From contig NZ_CADEFR010000018.1 in NCBI RefSeq assembly GCF_902826655.1, positions 1-64,000 on the forward strand: a DNA stretch of 64,000 bases, written 5' to 3'. This stretch comes from an uncultured Methylibium sp. (lineage in GTDB: Bacteria > Pseudomonadota > Gammaproteobacteria > Burkholderiales > Burkholderiaceae_C). Position 1 is the stretch's first letter. The number at the start of each line of letters is the position of its first letter. Of the stretch, positions 49,967-58,339 are shown in pieces. The position numbers were made by a program, and so were the translations under genes. The notes beneath the pieces are model-generated. The model was not told where the DNA came from. It saw only the letters and a program-made list of their open reading frames with translations, and did no database searches.

Positions 49967-50890
49967 TCAGCCGCGAGGGTGGTGCTGCGCGTGCAGCTGC
50001 TTCAGGCGCTCGCGCGCCACATGGGTGTAGATCGTCGTCGTCGAGATGTCGGCGTGGCCCAGCAGCATCTGCACCGCGCGCAGGTCGGCGCCGTGGTTCA
50101 GCAGGTGGGTCGCAAAGGCATGCCGCAGCGTGTGGGGCGACAGCGGCACGGCGACGCCGGCGGCGCGCGCGTGCTTCTTGATCAACAGCCAGAAAGCCTG
50201 GCGCGTCATCGCCCCGCCCCGCCCGGTGACGAACAGCGCATCGCTCGCCTGCCCGCCGAGGATGGCCGCGCGCGCCTCCTTCAGGTAGCGCTGCAGCCAG
50301 GCATGCGCCTCCTCGCCGAAGGGGACGAGCCGCTCCTTGCTGCCCTTGCCGGTGACGCGCAGCGCCGCCTCGGCGAGGCCCACGTGAACCGACTTCAGGG
50401 TCACCAGCTCGCTGACCCGCAGGCCGCTGGCATACATCAACTCGAGCATCGCGCGGTCGCGCAGCCCCAGCGGCGTCTCGACATCAGGGGCGCCCAGCAG
50501 CGCCTCGACCTGCGCCTCGCTCAGGGTCTTGGGCACACGCAGCGGCTGGCGGGCCGGCAGCAGGCGCAGGGTCGGGTCGGCGTCGATGCGCTTCTCGCGC
50601 AAGGCCCAGCGGAAGTAGCGCTTGAAGACCGTCAGCCGGCGGTTGGCGCTGGTCGCGCGCGTGCCCGCGTGGCGCGCAACGGCATAGGCCTGCAGGTCGG
50701 CCTCGCGCGACGCGTCGATCGCGCGGCCGGCCTCGCGGCCCAGCCACTGTGCATAGAGCGTCAGGTCGCGTCGATAGGCGGCCAGCGTGTTGGCGCTCAA
50801 GCCGTCCTCGATCCACAGCATGTCGAGGAACAGGTCGATCGCGGTCGCGCTGTCGGCGGGCAGCGGCGGCGGGTCCTCGGGCGGCTTCAC
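49967..50890 (-). CDS. xerD: Site-specific tyrosine recombinase XerD
   Basis: A 307-residue tyrosine recombinase that with XerC resolves chromosome dimers at dif. The core-binding domain covers about residues 15-105. Catalytic residues are R158 (SGLRVSEL), K182 (GKGSKERL), H253 and R256 (SPHTLRH), H279 (LLGHADIST) and Y288 (TTIYTHV). Translation starts at GTG. Placement next to housekeeping genes and the RLVPFGEEA stretch favour XerD over XerC or a phage integrase. No dif site is visible nearby. Confidence 0.94.
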   Translation of the reverse strand: MKPPEDPPPLPADSATAIDLFLDMLWIEDGLSANTLAAYRRDLTLYAQWLGREAGRAIDASREADLQAYAVARHAGTRATSANRRLTVFKRYFRWALREKRIDADPTLRLLPARQPLRVPKTLSEAQVEALLGAPDVETPLGLRDRAMLELMYASGLRVSELVTLKSVHVGLAEAALRVTGKGSKERLVPFGEEAHAWLQRYLKEARAAILGGQASDALFVTGRGGAMTRQAFWLLIKKHARAAGVAVPLSPHTLRHAFATHLLNHGADLRAVQMLLGHADISTTTIYTHVARERLKQLHAQHHPRG

Positions 50891-50909
50891 GCCCGAAGTG
50901 TCGCCGAGC

Positions 50910-51893
50910 TCAATCGAGCTTCAGTTTCTGCTGCTCGACGACCTTCTTGTAGACCGCGTACTCGGCCTCGATCTGCTGCGTGAACTCGGTCGGCGTGTTC
51001 AAGACCAGCAGCGAGCCGGTGTCCTCGATGCGCTTCTTCACGTCCGGCATCGCGACCGTGGCCTTGACCGCGCTGCTGATCTTGTCGACGACATCCTTCG
51101 GCAGGCCCTTGGGCCCGAGGATGCCGTAGTAGGCCATGCGGTTCACCGGTTCCAGGCCGACTTCCTTGAAGGTCGGCACGTTCGGCAGCGCCGCGACGCG
51201 CTGCGGCGCCGCGACGACGATCGCGACCAGCCGGCCGTCCTTGATGAAGGGCAGCGCCGACGGCAGGTTGTCGAAGATGATCGGCACCTGGCCCGCCACC
51301 GTGTCGTTCAGCGCCGGTCCGGCACCGCGGTAGGGGATGTGCGTGACGAAGGTGCTGGTGAGGCTCTTGTAGAGCTCCATCTGCAGGTGGCCGATGCCGC
51401 CGGTCCCCGAGCTGGCGAAGCTGTACTTCCCGGGGTTCTTCTTGATCTCGGCGAGGAAGCCCTTGTAGTCCTTGGCCGGGAAGCTCGGGTGCACCGCGAT
51501 CACGTTCGGCGTCGCCGCGATGTTGATGATCGGCGTGAAGTCCGTCAGCGTGTTGTACGGCATCTTCGGGTTGATCGCCGGATTGGCCGCGGTGGTCGAC
51601 ACCGTCGCCATGCCCAGCGCGTAGCCGTCGGCCGGCGACTTGGCGATCGCGTCGGCGCCGATCACGCCGCCGCCGCCGCCGCGGTTCTCGACCACCATGG
51701 TCTGGCCCAGCGGCGCGTTGATCTTCTCGGCAACCACGCGGGCGATGATGTCGGTGGTGCCGCCGGGCGCGAAGGGCACGACCAGGCGCACCGGCTTGTT
51801 CGGGTAGGCCTGGGCCTGGGCCATGGACAGCGGGGCCATCGCGGCCAGCGCCGCGGCACCGGCCAGCACGGTGCGACGGGAGTTCGAAACCAT
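50910..51893 (-). CDS. Bug-family (TctC-like) tripartite tricarboxylate transporter receptor
   Basis: A 327-residue periplasmic solute-binding protein. The signal peptide has a twin-arginine-like start ([15 protein letters not shown]) and cuts after about residue 29 (AQAQA). The mature part opens with [20 protein letters not shown], the Bug signature. AAGGAGG lies 5-6 nt before the ATG, the strongest Shine-Dalgarno in the window. No TctA/TctB membrane genes are adjacent, as is usual for the many orphan Bug receptors of Burkholderiales. The ligand, probably a carboxylate, is unknown. Confidence 0.94.
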   Translation of the reverse strand: MVSNSRRTVLAGAAALAAMAPLSMAQAQAYPNKPVRLVVPFAPGGTTDIIARVVAEKINAPLGQTMVVENRGGGGGVIGADAIAKSPADGYALGMATVSTTAANPAINPKMPYNTLTDFTPIINIAATPNVIAVHPSFPAKDYKGFLAEIKKNPGKYSFASSGTGGIGHLQMELYKSLTSTFVTHIPYRGAGPALNDTVAGQVPIIFDNLPSALPFIKDGRLVAIVVAAPQRVAALPNVPTFKEVGLEPVNRMAYYGILGPKGLPKDVVDKISSAVKATVAMPDVKKRIEDTGSLLVLNTPTEFTQQIEAEYAVYKKVVEQQKLKLD

Positions 51894-52002
51894 GGAGGCC
51901 TCCTTGGGATGGGATGAGTGCGAGTTGCGGCGACTGTGCACGCCGGCGCCGGTCGCGCCGATTGTGGAAACCCCTCACAGGTCCACCCGTTAACCTCGGC
52001 CG

Positions 52003-52911
52003 ATGCGCGACCTGCTGCTGCTGCTGCCCGACTTCCTGCTGATCGTCGTCGGCTTCCTCGTCTGCCGCTACACGGTGCTGGGTCGCCCGGTCTGGGAGTC
52101 GGCCGAGAAGCTCGTCTACTACCTGCTGTTCCCGGTGCTGCTGTTCACGTCGATCGTGCGCAATCCGCTGAGCCCCGCCGATGCGGCGGCGCTGGCAGCG
52201 GGCGGGCTGGCGACGGTGGGTCTCGGCATCGTGCTGGCCTATGCGTTGAAGCACTGGCCCGGCGTCGACGCGACGCTGCACGCCTCGGGCGCGCAGGTGG
52301 CCTTCCGCTTCAACTCCTATGTCGCGCTGGCGATGGCCGAGCGACTGGGCGGCGCCGCGGGCGTCGCGCAGATGGCGGTGCTGGTCGCCGTCTGCGTGCC
52401 GCTGTGCAATGCGGGTGCCGTGCTGCCGCTGGCCCGCCACGGCGGCCATCACCTGGGGCGCGAGCTCATGCGCAACCCGCTGATCCTCAGCACGCTCGGC
52501 GGCCTGCTGGCCAACCTGGCGGGCCTGCAGTTCCCCGACGCGGTCGGCACGGTGCTGCAGCGCATCGGCCAGGCTGCCCTGCCGCTGGGTCTGATGGCGG
52601 TGGGTGCCGGGCTGCAGCTGGGCGGCCTGACGGCCTCGCCGGCGCTCGCCGGCGCGCTGCTGACCATCCGCCACGCGCTGCTGCCGGCCTTTGCGCTGGC
52701 CTTCGGCCTGTGGCTGGGCCTGCCGGCACTGCAGCTGACGGTGCTGGTGGCCTTCGCCGCGATGCCGACCGCGTCGAGCTGCTACGTGCTGGCAGTGCGC
52801 ATGGGCGGCAACGGGCCCTTCGTCGCCGGGCTCGTCACGGTGTCGACGCTGCTGGGCATGCTGACGCTGCCCGCCTGGCTGGCGTTGCGCCTGACCTGGG
52901 TCAGCCCCTGA
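52003..52911 (+). CDS. AEC-family (auxin efflux carrier) transporter
   Basis: A 302-residue membrane protein with about ten hydrophobic helices in two halves of five, the AEC layout. Helix 1 begins LLLLLPDFLLIVVGFLVC, and the C-terminal half contains VAFAAMPTASSCYVLAVRMGG, the conserved AEC repeat. Bacterial members export or import small organic acids such as malonate or malate. It diverges from the Bug receptor gene and its 3' end overlaps queG by 11 bp on the other strand. A weak TAACCT hexamer ends 6 nt before the ATG. Confidence 0.9.
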   Translation: MRDLLLLLPDFLLIVVGFLVCRYTVLGRPVWESAEKLVYYLLFPVLLFTSIVRNPLSPADAAALAAGGLATVGLGIVLAYALKHWPGVDATLHASGAQVAFRFNSYVALAMAERLGGAAGVAQMAVLVAVCVPLCNAGAVLPLARHGGHHLGRELMRNPLILSTLGGLLANLAGLQFPDAVGTVLQRIGQAALPLGLMAVGAGLQLGGLTASPALAGALLTIRHALLPAFALAFGLWLGLPALQLTVLVAFAAMPTASSCYVLAVRMGGNGPFVAGLVTVSTLLGMLTLPAWLALRLTWVSP

Positions 52912-54007
52912 GCGCCGGCCGCCCGCGTTGCGCCAGCGCCCAGTCGATGTGCTCGGCCACCAGCGGCGTCGCGGCGTCGCGCGCGGCGTCCAGTTCGCGA
53001 GCCACCGCCGGGTCGCCGTCGGCCCGCCAGGCGTTGCCCAGCGCCACCGCGAGGTTGCGCCGCCAGCGCTGGTAGCCGATGCGGCGGATCGCACTGCCCT
53101 CGGTGTGGCGCAGGAAGGCGGCCTCGTCCCATCGCCACAGCGACAGCAGCGGCGGCGCGTCGAGCGCGCCGCGCGCGTCGAAGTCCGGCAGCGGGGCGCG
53201 CTGTGCGTACTTGTTCCAGGGACAGGCGAGCTGGCAGTCGTCGCAGCCGTAGATGCGATTGCCGATCGGCGCGCGCAGCGGCTCGGGGATGGGGCCGTCG
53301 TGCTCGATGGTCAGGTAGGAGATGCAGCGCCGCGCGTCGAGCCGCTGCTCGGCGACGATGGCCTGGGTCGGGCAGACGTCGATGCAGGCGCGGCAGCTGC
53401 CGCAGTGGCCGTCGACCGCTGGCGTCAGCGGCAGCTCGAGGTCGGTGTAGATCTCGCCCAGGAAGAACATCGACCCGGCCTCGCGCGACAGCATCAGCGT
53501 GTGCTTGCCGCGCCAGCCCAGGCCGCTGCGCGACGCCAGCTCGACCTCGAGCACCGGCGCCGAGTCGGTGAACACGCGGTGGCCGAAGGGCCCGACGCGC
53601 TCGGCCAGCCGCTCGGCCAGCGACTGCAGGCGCGTGCGCAACACCTTGTGATAGTCGCGGCCACGGGCGTACATCGAGACCACGCCCTCCTGCGGTCGCG
53701 ACAGGCGCGCGAACTCGACCGCCTGCCAGCCCTCGGCCATCGATCTGGGCAGGTAGTCCATGCGCGCGGTGATGACGCGCACCGTGCCCGGCACCAGCTC
53801 GGCAGGCCGCGCGCGCTTGAGCCCATGGCGGGCCATGTAGTCCATCTGGCCATGAAAGCCCTGCTGCAGCCAGGCCAGCAGGCCGGGCTCGGCCTCGTGC
53901 AGGTCCACGCCGGCCACGCCGATCTGGGAAAATCCGAGCGTTCCCGCCATGCGACGCAGATCCGCCAGCACGGCTTCTCTCTCGGTGACGTCCTGCGTTC
54001 GATGCAT
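52901..54007 (-). CDS. queG: Epoxyqueuosine reductase
   Basis: A 368-residue cobalamin- and iron-sulfur-dependent reductase that converts epoxyqueuosine to queuosine at tRNA position 34. Two 4Fe-4S motifs are visible: CGSCRACIDVCP and CDDCQLACPWN. A C-terminal HEAT-like region (RHTEGSAIRRIGYQRWRRN) follows. Its ATG and the tsaE ATG both lie within the palindrome ATGCAT (54002-54007). A TAGAAT hexamer ends 6 nt upstream, inside tsaE. Confidence 0.96.
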   Translation of the reverse strand: MHRTQDVTEREAVLADLRRMAGTLGFSQIGVAGVDLHEAEPGLLAWLQQGFHGQMDYMARHGLKRARPAELVPGTVRVITARMDYLPRSMAEGWQAVEFARLSRPQEGVVSMYARGRDYHKVLRTRLQSLAERLAERVGPFGHRVFTDSAPVLEVELASRSGLGWRGKHTLMLSREAGSMFFLGEIYTDLELPLTPAVDGHCGSCRACIDVCPTQAIVAEQRLDARRCISYLTIEHDGPIPEPLRAPIGNRIYGCDDCQLACPWNKYAQRAPLPDFDARGALDAPPLLSLWRWDEAAFLRHTEGSAIRRIGYQRWRRNLAVALGNAWRADGDPAVARELDAARDAATPLVAEHIDWALAQRGRPALRG

Positions 54008-54472
54008 CCCGCGATTCTAGAAACGCGACACCAGACCTGGCCCGACGAGGCCGCCTGCGCCGCCTGCGCGCAGTCGCTGGCATCGAAGCCGGCGCTGCGC
54101 GATGCCTTCGTCGAGCTGCTCGGCCCGCTGGGCGCCGGCAAGACCACCTTCGTGCGCCACCTGCTGCGCGCGCTCGGCGCGGCCGGCCGCATCAAGAGCC
54201 CGAGCTACGCCGTCGTCGAACCCTATGCGCTGCCGGCCGGGCCGGCCTGGCATTTCGACTTCTACCGCTTCGGCGACGAGCGCGAGTGGGAGGACGCGGG
54301 CTTCCGCGAGATCTTCGCCGGCGCGGGCCTCAAGCTCGTCGAATGGGCCCAGAACGCCGGCGAGACCCTGCCGGTGCCCGACCTGCGCGTGGAACTCTCG
54401 CCGCAGGACGGCGACCAACGCGCCGTGACTCTGCACGCCTACACGCTGCGCGGCCAGGAGCTGCTGCGATGA
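54002..54472 (+). CDS. tsaE: tRNA threonylcarbamoyladenosine biosynthesis ATPase TsaE
   Basis: A 156-residue P-loop ATPase: Walker A GPLGAGKT is at residues 41-48, followed by the family stretch IKSPSYAVVEPY and HFDFYRFGDEREWEDAGF. TsaE is the ATPase that supports TsaB-TsaD in making t6A37 on ANN-decoding tRNAs. The start is the ATG overlapping the queG start; no later ATG precedes the conserved region. It is coupled to amiC by an ATGA overlap, a linkage widespread in proteobacteria. Confidence 0.95.
   Translation: MHPAILETRHQTWPDEAACAACAQSLASKPALRDAFVELLGPLGAGKTTFVRHLLRALGAAGRIKSPSYAVVEPYALPAGPAWHFDFYRFGDEREWEDAGFREIFAGAGLKLVEWAQNAGETLPVPDLRVELSPQDGDQRAVTLHAYTLRGQELLR
54014..54019 (-). promoter_or_regulatory. 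-10-like hexamer for queG inside tsaE
   Basis: TAGAAT on the minus strand matches the -10 consensus at five positions and ends 6 nt before the queG ATG at 54007, predicting a leaderless queG mRNA. It lies within codons 5-6 of tsaE. No -35 is evident. Confidence 0.5.
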
Positions 54473-55794
54473 CCGCGACGCGACGACGCCTGCTGCAGCA
54501 GGGCGCCGGATCGCTGGTCCTGCTGCTCGGCCCGCGCGAGCTGGTGTTCGGCGCCAGCATCGTCGCGGTGCGCGTCTGGCCGGCGGCCGACTACACGCGC
54601 GTCACCATCGAGTCCGACACGCCACTGGCCGCGAAGCACGCGCTCTACGACAACCCGCAGCGCGTTGTCATCGACGTCGACGGCCTGGAACTCAGCCCCG
54701 AGCTGCGCGAGCTGGTCGGCAGGGTCTTGCCCGGCGACCCCTTCATCGCCGGCGTGCGCGTGGGCCAGAACCAGCCGCGCGTGGTGCGCCTGGTGATCGA
54801 CCTGAAGCAGCCGACCGCGCCGCAGGTCTTCACGCTCGAGCCGGTCGCGGCCTACCGCCACCGGCTGGTGTTCGACCTGCATCCGGCGACCGAGCGCGAC
54901 CCGCTGCTGGCGCTGATCCAGGAGAAGGCGGCCGCCGACCGGGCCGCCGGGCCGTCGGACCGCGCGGCCTCCGACGTCAACGACGCGCTCGGCGACTTCA
55001 TCGGCCGCGTAGGTCGTGCGCCAGCGCCGGCTGCATCGACGCCGGCACCGGCCGGGCCGCCCGCGCCGCCGCGCGGCACCGAGCGGCTGGTCATCGTCGC
55101 GCTCGACCCCGGCCACGGCGGCGAGGACCCGGGCGCCATCGGCCCCAGCGGCCTGCGCGAGAAGGACGTGGTGCTGCAGATCGCCCAGCGGCTGCGCGAG
55201 CGCATCAACGCGCAGCCGAACATGCGCGCGATGATGACGCGCGACGCCGACTTCTTCGTGCCCCTGCACGAGCGGGTGCGCAAGGCGCGGCGCGTGCAGG
55301 CCGACCTGTTCATCTCCATCCACGCCGACGCCTTCGTGCGGCCGCATGCGCGCGGCGCCTCGGTGTTCGCGCTCAGCGAGTCGGGCGCCACCAGCGTCGA
55401 GGCGCGCTGGATGGCCAACAAGGAGAACGCGGCCGACCTGGTCGGCGGCGTCAACATCAAGACCAAGGACGCCGCCGTCACCCGCGCCCTGCTCGACATG
55501 AGCACCAGCGCGCAGATCAAGGACAGCCTGCGGCTGGGCAACGAGGTGCTGGGCCGCATCGGCAAGGTCGGCCGCCTGCACAAGGCGCGCGTCGAGCAGG
55601 CCGGCTTCGCGGTCCTGAAGGCGCCCGACGTGCCGTCGATCCTGGTCGAGACCGCCTTCATCTCCAACCCCGAGGAAGAGGCCAAGCTGCGCGACACGGA
55701 CTACCAGATCGCGCTGGTCGAGGCCCTGATGGCCGGCATCCAGCGCTACTTCGCGAAGAACCCGCCCCTGGCCCGGAATCGGGCCACGTCCTGA
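54469..55794 (+). CDS. amiC: N-acetylmuramoyl-L-alanine amidase (AmiC-like)
   Basis: A 441-residue cell-wall amidase for daughter-cell separation. The N-terminus [18 protein letters not shown] looks like a twin-arginine signal, then an AMIN domain (about residues 30-135), a P/A linker, and a zinc Amidase_3 domain (about 208-430) with ligands in LDPGHGGEDPGA, REKDV and SIHADAF and the catalytic glutamate in ILVETAFISNPEEE. Start and tsaE stop overlap as ATGA. Confidence 0.95.
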   Translation: MTATRRRLLQQGAGSLVLLLGPRELVFGASIVAVRVWPAADYTRVTIESDTPLAAKHALYDNPQRVVIDVDGLELSPELRELVGRVLPGDPFIAGVRVGQNQPRVVRLVIDLKQPTAPQVFTLEPVAAYRHRLVFDLHPATERDPLLALIQEKAAADRAAGPSDRAASDVNDALGDFIGRVGRAPAPAASTPAPAGPPAPPRGTERLVIVALDPGHGGEDPGAIGPSGLREKDVVLQIAQRLRERINAQPNMRAMMTRDADFFVPLHERVRKARRVQADLFISIHADAFVRPHARGASVFALSESGATSVEARWMANKENAADLVGGVNIKTKDAAVTRALLDMSTSAQIKDSLRLGNEVLGRIGKVGRLHKARVEQAGFAVLKAPDVPSILVETAFISNPEEEAKLRDTDYQIALVEALMAGIQRYFAKNPPLARNRATS

Positions 55795-55834
55795 TGCGCG
55801 CCGCCTCGCGCGCCGCCTCCTTCGACTCGGTCGC

Positions 55835-57529
55835 TCAGTCGGCCGCCAGCGGATACGGCTGACCGTACATCACCGCGCGGTTGCGCCCCGACCGCTTGGC
55901 GGTGTACAGCGCCTCGTCGGCCGCGGCCAGCGCCGCCGCGGCATCGACGAAGTACTCCGCGGGGCTCGCGATGCCGATGCTCAGCGTGACGAGCCCGACG
56001 CCGCCCGGCATCGGTTCGTCGGCGACCGCGCGGCGCATCTTCTCGGCCAGCGCCAGCGCGCCCTCGACCGGCGTGTCGGGCAGCAGCACGACGAACTCCT
56101 CGCCGCCGAAGCGCGCGATGAAGTCGGTGTTGCGGCAGCGTCGCGACAGGCGCTGCGCCAGCTCGCGCAGCACCGCGTCGCCGGCCGCATGGCCGTGGGT
56201 GTCGTTGACGCGCTTGAAGTGGTCGATGTCGACCAGCATCACCGACAGGCCACTGAGGCTGCGACGGTGGCGCGCCATCTCCTCGCCGAGGCGGTCGTCG
56301 GCAGCGCGGCGGTTGAACAGACCGGTCAGCGCATCCTTGCGGGCCAGCTTCTGCAGCTCGGTGTTGGCGCGCTCGAGCTCGGCGGTGCGCTCGGCCACGC
56401 GCTCCTCGAGTCCGGCGTTCGCCTGCTCCAGGGCCCGCTCGCGCTCGACCAGGGTCTGGGTCATGCCGCGCAGCGAATCGGACAGCTGGCGCAGCTCGCT
56501 GCTCTGCGTGGCCTCGGGAATGCGCGCTGCCAGGTCGCCGGCCTGGATGCGGCGCGCGGCCGTCGAGATCGCCTGCAGCGGCCGGCTGAACCGCCCGATC
56601 GCGAGCCACGCCAGACCCATGACGGCCAGCGCCGCCAGGGCGCCGGCCACCAGCACCACCGAGCGGGCGCGCGCGGCGGTGGCCATCGCCAGGTCGACCG
56701 GCTGGCGCACCACGACCGTCCAGCCCAGCTGCGTGATCGCATTGCGCGCCGGCACCGGCACGGCCACGCTGAGGTGCTCGCCACCGTCCGACCACGCCAC
56801 GCGCGACGGGGTCAGCGGCAGCGCGACACCGGCTGCCAGGGTCGCCATCGCCTGCGGCCCGGCCGGGTGGTGGATGACCTGCCCGGCCCGGTCGAGGATG
56901 AAGATCTGCACGCCGCGCTCGCGCACGCTCTCGGAGCGCACCGCCTGCACCACGTCCTTGGCCCATTCCCAGCTGCCGTGGGCGCCGATCACGCCCTGCA
57001 CGCGCCCCTGCGCATCGAGCAGCGGGGCCGCGAAGTCGATGAAGCGCAGCGGCTCGCCGTCGGCCGCGGCCGGCAGCAGCGTCGCCAGCAGCTTGGCCGG
57101 GTGGACGTCGCCGACGTGGGGGCCTTTCAGCGCCTCCTTGAACCACGGGCGTCCGGACACGTCCTGGCCGTTCAGCAGGCCCCCGGTCGCGGCCTGCACG
57201 CGACCGCCGGCATCGACGACGCCGATCCAGGCGAACTGCGGTCGCGTGGCCTGCATGCGGTCCAGCAGCGGACGCCACTCGGCGGAATCGAGGCTCGGCC
57301 GCAGGCCTTCGGCCGTGGCGGCGATCAGCTCGATCTCGCGCATGCGCTCGAACAGGCCCTCCGCCAGCGCTGCAGCGGTGCCGCGACCCAGCGTGTGCAG
57401 GGCGTCGCCCTGGTCGCGCGCCTGCTCGCGGGCGACCATGGCGCCCAGGCCGAGCGACAGCGCGCCCATCGCCACGATGGCGAGCACGCCGAACATCAGC
57501 GCCACGCGGGCGCGGAAAGTCTGGAACAT
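55835..57529 (-). CDS. Membrane diguanylate cyclase with Cache-like sensor and HAMP
   Basis: A 564-residue signalling protein: membrane helix 1 (about residues 9-31), a periplasmic Cache-like sensor (about 40-275), helix 2 (about 291-312), a HAMP region with a coiled coil (to about 395), and a GGDEF domain. The active site is intact (GGEEF, 475-479) and the product-inhibition I-site RNTD (466-469) sits five residues before it, so it probably makes c-di-GMP under feedback control. The ATG at 57529 is preferred to a TTG 6 nt upstream. The ligand is unknown. Confidence 0.94.
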   Translation of the reverse strand: MFQTFRARVALMFGVLAIVAMGALSLGLGAMVAREQARDQGDALHTLGRGTAAALAEGLFERMREIELIAATAEGLRPSLDSAEWRPLLDRMQATRPQFAWIGVVDAGGRVQAATGGLLNGQDVSGRPWFKEALKGPHVGDVHPAKLLATLLPAAADGEPLRFIDFAAPLLDAQGRVQGVIGAHGSWEWAKDVVQAVRSESVRERGVQIFILDRAGQVIHHPAGPQAMATLAAGVALPLTPSRVAWSDGGEHLSVAVPVPARNAITQLGWTVVVRQPVDLAMATAARARSVVLVAGALAALAVMGLAWLAIGRFSRPLQAISTAARRIQAGDLAARIPEATQSSELRQLSDSLRGMTQTLVERERALEQANAGLEERVAERTAELERANTELQKLARKDALTGLFNRRAADDRLGEEMARHRRSLSGLSVMLVDIDHFKRVNDTHGHAAGDAVLRELAQRLSRRCRNTDFIARFGGEEFVVLLPDTPVEGALALAEKMRRAVADEPMPGGVGLVTLSIGIASPAEYFVDAAAALAAADEALYTAKRSGRNRAVMYGQPYPLAAD

Positions 57530-57601
57530 GACCAACGACGTTGTTGTTGTGGCGTCAGCGCGCCGACCGATCGTTGCTCATCGGCACGCCGACCCCGATC
57601 T

Positions 57602-57651
57602 TGAGCGCACCGGGCCGGCACCACAAGCCATCCGGCCGGGGATCGCGCTCA
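57602..57651 (-). other. Long imperfect hairpin at the end of dedA
   Basis: TGAGCGC (57602-57608) pairs with GCGCTCA (57645-57651), and inside it a CCGGGCCGG block pairs with CCGGCCGG. The outer arm includes the dedA stop codon. No T-run follows on the minus strand, so it is either a U-poor terminator or a 3'-end stabiliser between dedA and the cyclase gene. Confidence 0.45.
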
Positions 57652-58293
57652 GGCCGTCGAGGCTCCGCGAGCGCGCCAGGCGCCGATCAGCGCGATCAGT
57701 CCGGGGATGATGATCATGGCCCAGATGATCTTGCTGAGGTTGGCCTGCACCCACGGCACGTTGCCGAACAGGTAGCCGGCCAGCGTGACGCCCAGCACCC
57801 ACAGCAGCGCACCGCCCACGTTGTAGGCGGTGAAGCGGGTGCGGTCCATCTCGGCCACGCCGGCGACGAAGGGCACGAAGGTGCGCAGGAACGGCAGGAA
57901 GCGCGCCAGCACCACGGTGATGCCGCCGTACTTCTCGTAGAAGGCGTGCGCGCGGTCGAAGGCCTGGCGGTTGAACCAGCGCGAGTTCTCCCAGCCGAAC
58001 ACCTTGGGCCCGAAGTAGCGACCGATCGAGTAGTTGCACTGGTCGCCCAGGATCGCGGCGACCGCCATCAGCACCAGCACCAGCGGCAGGTTCATCAGCC
58101 CGGCCCCGCACAAGGCACCGACGACGAAGAGCAGCGAGTCGCCCGGGAGGAAGGGCATCACCACGACGCCGGTCTCGACGAACAGGATCAGGAACAGCAG
58201 CGCATAGACCCAGGCGCCGTAGGTCTGCACGAAGGCGGCGAGGTGCACGTCGACGCGCAGGACGAAATCCATCAAGAAGGCCAGCAGTTCCAT
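57649..58293 (-). CDS. DedA family membrane protein
   Basis: A 214-residue DedA/SNARE-associated protein with about five hydrophobic segments. Hallmarks are ETGVVVMPFLPGDSLLFVVG near the N-terminus, GDQCNYSIGRYFG, and the basic re-entrant motif ARFLPFLRTFVPFVAG. DedA proteins act as proton-dependent phospholipid or undecaprenyl-phosphate flippases. It diverges from mutL across a 46-nt gap with -10-like hexamers facing both ways. Confidence 0.93.
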   Translation of the reverse strand: MELLAFLMDFVLRVDVHLAAFVQTYGAWVYALLFLILFVETGVVVMPFLPGDSLLFVVGALCGAGLMNLPLVLVLMAVAAILGDQCNYSIGRYFGPKVFGWENSRWFNRQAFDRAHAFYEKYGGITVVLARFLPFLRTFVPFVAGVAEMDRTRFTAYNVGGALLWVLGVTLAGYLFGNVPWVQANLSKIIWAMIIIPGLIALIGAWRARGASTA

Positions 58294-58299
58294 GGCCGC

Positions 58300-58333
58300 A
58301 TTATCCCGACGGCCGCGTGACGCTTCCTACAAT
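58300..58333. promoter_or_regulatory. Back-to-back -10 elements for dedA and mutL
   Basis: On the plus strand TACAAT (58328-58333) ends 6 nt before the mutL ATG. On the minus strand GATAAT (58300-58305) ends 6 nt before the dedA ATG. Both match the -10 consensus at five of six positions and both predict transcripts starting at the initiation codon. The whole divergent region is only 46 nt, leaving overlapping polymerase footprints. Confidence 0.55.
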
Positions 58334-58339
58334 GGCCCG

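Noticed and set aside
49967-50890. XerD as integrase of a mobile element
   Set aside because: Length, motif spacing and setting among housekeeping genes fit chromosomal XerD; no attachment-site repeats, tRNA or phage genes are adjacent.
57533-57543. Palindrome CAACG-A-CGTTG just before the cyclase gene
   Set aside because: It sits in a GTT/AAC-rich stretch and is short; without conservation data it is not a convincing operator.
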